Shown here one piece after another: positions 60,234-64,000 of a stretch of DNA of 64,000 nt (positions are counted from its first letter, which is position 1; each line of letters starts with the position of its first letter). Source of the stretch: Mycolicibacterium baixiangningiae (GTDB lineage Bacteria; Actinomycetota; Actinomycetes; Mycobacteriales; Mycobacteriaceae); the NCBI RefSeq assembly GCF_016313185.1, contig NZ_CP066218.1, positions 1,178,001-1,242,000 on the forward strand. The letters are read 5' to 3'. The notes below the pieces were generated by a model, which saw nothing but the letters and a program-made list of their open reading frames with translations, was not told the origin of the DNA and did not search any database. The translations under genes and the position numbers were made by a program.

Positions 60234-61225
60234 GCATGCGGGAGGTGGCTGCTGCGGCGGCTGTCTCCGTAGGCACGGTGTCCAACGTGCTGAACTCACC
60301 CGACAAAGTCGCCCCCGCGACCGTCGCCCGCGTGCACGCGGCCATCGAGGAGCTGGGGTTCGTCCGCAACGACGCCGCCCGCCAACTGAAGGCGGGGCGG
60401 TCGCGCAGCGTCGGCCTGGTGGTGCTCGACGTCGGCAACCCGTTCTTCACCGACATCGCCCGCGCCGCCGAACACCGCGCCGCCGAACACAATCTGACCC
60501 TGCTGCTCGGCACCTCCGACGACGACCCCCGCCGCGAACGGGCCTACCTCGACGCATTCGACGAACAACGGGTGTTCGGGCTGCTGGTGTCACCGATCGG
60601 CGACGACCTCGACCGGTTGCGGGCCTCCCGGCAGCGCGGGACTCCGGTCGTGCTCGTCGACCGCGACGGCACCGGCACGCCGTTCGATTCGGTGGCGGTC
60701 GACGACGTCGCGGGTGCCCGCCTTGCCGTCGATCACCTCTGCGCCATCGGCCGTCGGCGGATCGCGTTCGTCAGCGGGCCCACCGAGCTACGACAGGTGC
60801 GCGATCGGCTGCGCGGTGCGCGCGAGGCCGTCGCCGACGTACCGGGCGCCGCACTGGAGGTCCTCGACACCCCCGCGCTCACCGTGCTCGAGGGCCGCGC
60901 CGTGGGGGAGCGGTTGCGGGCACGCCCGGCGCGACGGCGACCCGATGCGATCTTCTGCGCCAACGACCTGCTCGCGATCGGCGTGTTGCAGGCGCTGGCG
61001 CTGATGGGCGACATCCGCGTCCCCGACGACATCGCGCTCGTCGGCTACGACGACATCGACTTCGCGCGCTCGGCCGTGGTGCCGCTGACGTCGGTGCGTC
61101 AGCCGACCCGGGCCATCGGGACGACGGCGGTGGACCTGCTGATCGCCGCCGCCGAGGCAGGGACCACGCACCGCGCCGAACACGTCGTGTTCCAGCCCGA
61201 GCTGGTGACGCGCGATTCGGCCTGA
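60230..61225 (+). CDS. LacI-family regulator of rhamnose use
   Basis: 331 residues from a GTG overlapping the rhaB stop (GTGA); an ATG at 60236 is equally plausible. N-terminal HTH REVAAAAAVSVGTVSNVLNSPDKV, hinge helix around residue 50, then the periplasmic-binding-like core with RRIAFVSGP, FCANDLLAIGVLQAL and GYDDIDFA. It likely represses the operon at TTGAAACGTTTCAA (53891) and is relieved by rhamnose, rhamnulose or a phosphate ester. Being the last gene of its own operon it would be autoregulated. Confidence 0.9.
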   Translation: MSMREVAAAAAVSVGTVSNVLNSPDKVAPATVARVHAAIEELGFVRNDAARQLKAGRSRSVGLVVLDVGNPFFTDIARAAEHRAAEHNLTLLLGTSDDDPRRERAYLDAFDEQRVFGLLVSPIGDDLDRLRASRQRGTPVVLVDRDGTGTPFDSVAVDDVAGARLAVDHLCAIGRRRIAFVSGPTELRQVRDRLRGAREAVADVPGAALEVLDTPALTVLEGRAVGERLRARPARRRPDAIFCANDLLAIGVLQALALMGDIRVPDDIALVGYDDIDFARSAVVPLTSVRQPTRAIGTTAVDLLIAAAEAGTTHRAEHVVFQPELVTRDSA

Positions 61226-61306
61226 CCGCGCACTCGCCGGGTCGCACATCCGCGGTTACGTCGACCTGATCCGGCGGTGCCCGCGGTCTGCGGCCAAGAT
61301 GGAGCC

Positions 61307-62035
61307 ATGGCCTCGAAATCCCAGACCTACGTCAAGGCGTGTATCAACGGTGCCCGCACCCCTGACCAGCATCCCGACCTGCCCGTCACGCCCGAGCAGC
61401 TGGCGGCGGCCGCTCTCGCCGCCCACGAAGCCGGGGCGCAGGCCGTGCACATGCACCCCAAGGGCGCCGACGGGGTCGATTCGCTCGACGCCGACATCGT
61501 CGGTGCCGCGGTCGCGGCGGTGCGGCACACCGCGCCCGGGCTGCCGCTGGGGGTGACGACGGGCTTCTGGGCGCTGCCCGACGCCGAACGGCGGTTGCGC
61601 GCGGTCGAGAAATGGACGGTGCTGCCCGATTTCGCGTCGGTGAACTGGCATGAACCGGGTGCGGAGGAGTTGGCGCAGCTGCTGCTGAGCAAGGGACTCG
61701 GGGTCGAGGTCGGGATCTTCCACGCCGAGGCTGCCGAGTCCTGGGCGGCCTCCGAGGTGGCGCCGCACTGCCTGCGGGTGATGATCGAACTGCAGGGCGA
61801 CGGCGACACCGACACCGCCGATACGCTGCTCGACATCGTGCGCTCCGCCGAGTCGCCCGCGCCGGTGCTGCTGCACGGTCTCGACGAAAGCTGTTGGCCG
61901 CTACTGAAACACGCCGGTCTTCGCCACCTGCAGACACGAATCGGCCTGGAGGACACGCTGCTGCTTCCCGACGGCTCCATGGCCCCGGACAACGCAGCTC
62001 TGGTGGCGACCGCTGTCGACCTGCTCAGTCGCTGA
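61307..62035 (+). CDS. BKACE beta-keto acid cleavage enzyme (DUF849)
   Basis: 242 residues starting MASKSQTYVKACINGARTP with GGAG close upstream. Zinc ligands HMHPKG (His-x-His) and the GIFHAEA / LLHG segments fit the BKACE fold, which condenses a beta-keto acid with acetyl-CoA to give acetoacetate and a new acyl-CoA. Members vary widely in substrate and this one is at the short end of the family (usual ~270-310). It ends overlapping the convergent cupin gene by 11 bases. Confidence 0.82.
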   Translation: MASKSQTYVKACINGARTPDQHPDLPVTPEQLAAAALAAHEAGAQAVHMHPKGADGVDSLDADIVGAAVAAVRHTAPGLPLGVTTGFWALPDAERRLRAVEKWTVLPDFASVNWHEPGAEELAQLLLSKGLGVEVGIFHAEAAESWAASEVAPHCLRVMIELQGDGDTDTADTLLDIVRSAESPAPVLLHGLDESCWPLLKHAGLRHLQTRIGLEDTLLLPDGSMAPDNAALVATAVDLLSR

Positions 62036-62471
62036 CGGCGCCCAACGCGAAGTCCGCGAAGTCGAAACCGGGCACCACCACACAGGTCACCAGGGTGGGC
62101 TCGTCGTCGCGGGGGCGGGCGCGCTGCCAGTGCCCCGGCGGCACGACCAGCTGCGGGCTCTCCCCGGCCTCGATGTCACTGCCCAGCACATGCGTTGTGG
62201 CCGAATCGTGTTCGGGGCCCATCTCGAGAAGCAGGGGGCTGCCGCGGTGGAACAGCCACAACTCGGCGCTGCGCACGGTGTGCCACGCCGACTGCTGGCC
62301 CGGCATCAACAGGAACAGGATCGCGGTGCCCGCGCTGCGCGGTCCGGTGTAATCCGGAGGGAGGACGGACTGGGTGACCGTCAGATCGCTGCGCCACGTC
62401 TCCCGGTACCAGCCGCCCTCGGGGTGAGGCGACAGATCGAGCCGCTGCGCCCACGCCGGGAGATCGCTCAT
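62025..62471 (-). CDS. Cupin protein, DUF985 type
   Basis: 148 residues. DLSPHPEGGWYRETWRSD at the N-terminus is diagnostic of this cupin family; the barrel follows with SAWHTVRSAELWLFHRGSPLLL (candidate metal His) and VVPPGHWQRARP, VTCVVVPGFDFADF. Function unknown; members resemble sugar-binding cupins. Convergent with the BKACE gene, and upstream faces a small membrane-protein gene. Confidence 0.83.
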   Translation of the reverse strand: MSDLPAWAQRLDLSPHPEGGWYRETWRSDLTVTQSVLPPDYTGPRSAGTAILFLLMPGQQSAWHTVRSAELWLFHRGSPLLLEMGPEHDSATTHVLGSDIEAGESPQLVVPPGHWQRARPRDDEPTLVTCVVVPGFDFADFALGAVSD

Positions 62472-62564
62472 GCATGCACCACCTTGGTCGAAGTCACCTC
62501 AGCGTAGAGATGATCCGCCCGGTGGTCGACGCCGCCGCGCGCCGCCGCACGCTAGTCTCATCGC

Positions 62565-62984
62565 ATGCTGCGTCCCGGCTGGCTGGTCGCGTTGTGTGCG
62601 GGGGTGCTGGCCGTGAGTGCGTGGTTGCCGTGGCTGACCACCAGCGCCGACGGCGGTGGACGGGCCAGTGCGATCGGTGGGACGGTCGGCAGCCTGGTGC
62701 TCCCGGCCCGGTTCGGCGCCGGGCAGTTGATCGTGCTGCTGGCGTCCGTCCTGGTGGTCGCGGGCGCGATGGCGGCGCGAGGTGTGTCCGAACGCGCGGC
62801 TTCTGTTGCTGCCGTGGCGATTTCACTGCTGATCGTCGGGATGACGGTGTGGTATCACCACATCAACGTCCACGACCCGGTGCACGCCGGCTACGGCCTC
62901 TTCGTCGGCGGGGGCCTGGCCGTCGCCGCCGTGCTGTGCTCGGTGTGGTCGCTGCTTGTGGCGATGTCGCGCCGTCCCCGGTGA
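62565..62984 (+). CDS. Four-span membrane protein, unknown function
   Basis: 139 residues with hydrophobic segments at about 7-25, 50-70, 80-97 and 107-133. The pattern AWLPWLTTS followed by a Gly-rich extracytoplasmic loop is common in small mycobacterial membrane proteins of unknown role. The start ATG is at 62565. A hairpin follows its stop directly. Confidence 0.65.
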   Translation: MLRPGWLVALCAGVLAVSAWLPWLTTSADGGGRASAIGGTVGSLVLPARFGAGQLIVLLASVLVVAGAMAARGVSERAASVAAVAISLLIVGMTVWYHHINVHDPVHAGYGLFVGGGLAVAAVLCSVWSLLVAMSRRPR

Positions 62985-62999
62985 CGCGGCGAGGCCGCG
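62985..62999. terminator. Short hairpin after the membrane-protein gene
   Basis: CGCGGC-GAG-GCCGCG lies immediately after the TGA at 62982-62984, in the 54-base gap between this gene and the convergent hsp20 gene. No T-tract. Could serve both strands. Confidence 0.45.
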
Positions 63000-63038
63000 G
63001 ACGGATCGGGTGACCCGCCCGCAGCCTCGATGCGGCCG

Positions 63039-63488
63039 TTACTCGGCGTCGACGGTCGTGGGCCGGATGGACTTCTGTCCGCCCCCGTGGGCGACGTCGA
63101 TCTTGCGTGGCTTGGCGCGTTCGGCCATCGGAATGGTGACGGTCAGCACACCGTTCTCGTAGGTCGCCGTGATCGCCGACGCGTCGACGCCCTCACCGAG
63201 CGACAGCTGCCGCCGGTAGGTGCCGAAGAACCGTTCGCTGGCGAGCCATTGCGCGGAGTCCTCGGACCGAGCGGTGCGGTGCGCCGAAATGGTGAGTGTG
63301 CCGTTGTCGACATTGACGTCGACCGAGCCGGGGTCGACGCCGGGCAGGTCGGCGGTCAGCACGTAGTGATCGTCGATCTTGCAAAGATCCATCGGCATGA
63401 ACCGGGGTGTGCGGTTCGATCCGGTCTGACTGTTCAGCAAACCCCGGGTCCAGGTGTCCAGGTCACTGAAAGGATCAAAGCGAAGCAC
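63039..63488 (-). CDS. Hsp20 / alpha-crystallin small heat-shock protein
   Basis: 149 residues from the GTG at 63488 with GAGGAGGT upstream, beginning VLRFDPFSDLDTWTRGLL. The alpha-crystallin domain (about 40-135) includes MDLCKIDDHYVLTADLPGVDPGSVDV and the C-terminal-side ENGVLTVTIPMAE motif. An ATP-independent chaperone that holds unfolding proteins. A CIRCE element 72 bases upstream of the start indicates control by the HrcA repressor. Frames that begin further upstream would include the ribosome site and are rejected. Confidence 0.92.
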   Translation of the reverse strand: MLRFDPFSDLDTWTRGLLNSQTGSNRTPRFMPMDLCKIDDHYVLTADLPGVDPGSVDVNVDNGTLTISAHRTARSEDSAQWLASERFFGTYRRQLSLGEGVDASAITATYENGVLTVTIPMAERAKPRKIDVAHGGGQKSIRPTTVDAE

Positions 63489-63559
63489 AGTAATCCACCT
63501 CCTCGTCGATCCCGAGCCCACCACCCTGGCGGGCAGCCGTATCACTGTGCACGCTCAGA

Positions 63560-63586
63560 TTAGCACTCGGTGCGGACGAGTGCTAG
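63560..63586. promoter_or_regulatory. CIRCE element (HrcA operator) upstream of hsp20
   Basis: TTAGCACTC (63560-63568), nine bases, GAGTGCTAG (63578-63586): the CIRCE consensus TTAGCACTC-N9-GAGTGCTAA with one change at the last base. The only heat-shock gene close by is hsp20 on the minus strand. Confidence 0.92.
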
Positions 63587-63588
63587 TC

Positions 63589-63956
63589 CGATTTCGGAGA
63601 ATTTTTACGGAGTCAGGGCTGGTGGGAGGTGTGTGGGTGACCGGGGGCCCGAGCCTGGTCGACGGGAAGCAGCCGGTTCGGACAACCCGCGCATATCGCG
63701 CAGGCCCACCCGTCGACCACTCGGTCTCTGGGCGACGTCGGGTCTTTTGGCTGCGGAGGTCGACGGTCGTGCAGCAACGACCGCGAGAAGGTGTCCCCCA
63801 GAAGTTCGGGCGGCCTCGCCGGCTCTGGTCTGAACCGACGAGACCTCGACGAGTGTGGTGGTCGACCGCCACACGCGTCTCAGCGCACCATTCCCCTCAG
63901 GCGACATCACAAACGTTCTCGGTGTGTGCGCTACCGACATCGGGAAGACTGCACCC
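63589..63956. other. Gene-free stretch upstream of the last, partial gene
   Basis: About 370 bases in which frames are open on both strands but none shows a recognisable protein, a ribosome site or normal mycobacterial codon use. The sequence is mixed in composition and probably holds the promoter of the gene beginning at 63957; I cannot place it. Confidence 0.45.
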
Positions 63957-64000
63957 ATGACCGACCCGCAGACGCACGACCTCGCCATGCGTATGGCGGA
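63957..64000 (+). CDS. Start of a gene that leaves the window (possible GAF/ANTAR protein)
   Basis: ATG at 63957 with GGGAAG about nine bases upstream, then MTDPQTHDLAMRMA in an open frame to the window edge. Such N-termini occur in mycobacterial GAF-ANTAR regulators, but 14 residues are too few to be sure. Confidence 0.45.
   Translation, partial: MTDPQTHDLAMRMA

Noticed and set aside
63605..63988. 127-codon minus-strand frame near the window end
   Set aside because: No domain, no ribosome site, and it overlaps the probable start of the next plus-strand gene.

Overview
The window looks like chromosome from a fast-growing mycobacterium (Mycolicibacterium type). It is GC-rich throughout, genes are packed with many 1-8 bp stop/start overlaps, and GTG and TTG starts are common. 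The block at 9.1-17.2 kb keeps the gene order of the M. tuberculosis Rv0904c-Rv0910 region: accD3, echA6, Rv0906, Rv0907, ctpE, Rv0909, Rv0910. All names come from reading the sequence; no database search was possible.

Layout. 0-4.5 kb: end of a DUF559 gene with a duplicated 3' end, a diguanylate cyclase, a flavin/NAD(P) oxidoreductase and an epoxide hydrolase. 4.7-9 kb: two overlapping acyl-CoA ligases and small genes. 9.1-17.2 kb: the conserved accD3-to-Rv0910 block, opened by a very small bidirectional promoter. 17.2-30 kb: accessory locus. A minus-strand operon runs from a 34-codon membrane peptide through a VWA protein, a MoxR-type AAA+ ATPase, a second 43-codon membrane peptide, a polytopic membrane protein with conserved His/Asp/Glu, a single-pass membrane protein, two DapB-like reductases, two VOC proteins and a cytochrome P450. 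A second copy of the polytopic protein, two TetR regulators, an SDR and a third DapB-like gene lie beside it. A palindrome ATTGACT-N2-AGTCAAT overlaps the -35 box of three promoters and ties the two halves together. This is the best candidate for an undescribed system: a MoxR/VWA-activated membrane enzyme.

30-33 kb: a 5'-truncated oxidoreductase remnant and a lower-GC gene for a membrane-embedded alpha/beta hydrolase, probably acquired by transfer. 32.8-53.8 kb: two facing catabolic operons. The left one holds two acyl-CoA ligases, an SDR, a GntR regulator and a beta-propeller protein. The right one holds an SDR, a Rieske oxygenase, a Baeyer-Villiger monooxygenase, an MFE2-like SDR, a class III CoA-transferase, two acyl-CoA dehydrogenase pairs, a Gfo/Idh/MocA oxidoreductase, a ThDP enzyme and an aldehyde dehydrogenase. 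Together they suggest ring or side-chain oxidation, CoA activation, dehydrogenation and C-C cleavage of an alicyclic, terpenoid or steroid-like compound; the substrate is not known.

53.8-61.2 kb: an L-rhamnose operon (mutarotase, MFS transporter, isomerase, aldolase-dehydrogenase fusion, kinase, LacI regulator) with a perfect LacI operator and a CRP-like site at its head. 61.3-64 kb: a BKACE enzyme, a cupin, a membrane protein, an Hsp20 gene with a CIRCE element, and the first codons of a gene leaving the window. Several short palindromic or linker repeats occur at gene ends and in one case inside a gene. No tRNA, rRNA, CRISPR array, transposase or integrase was seen.
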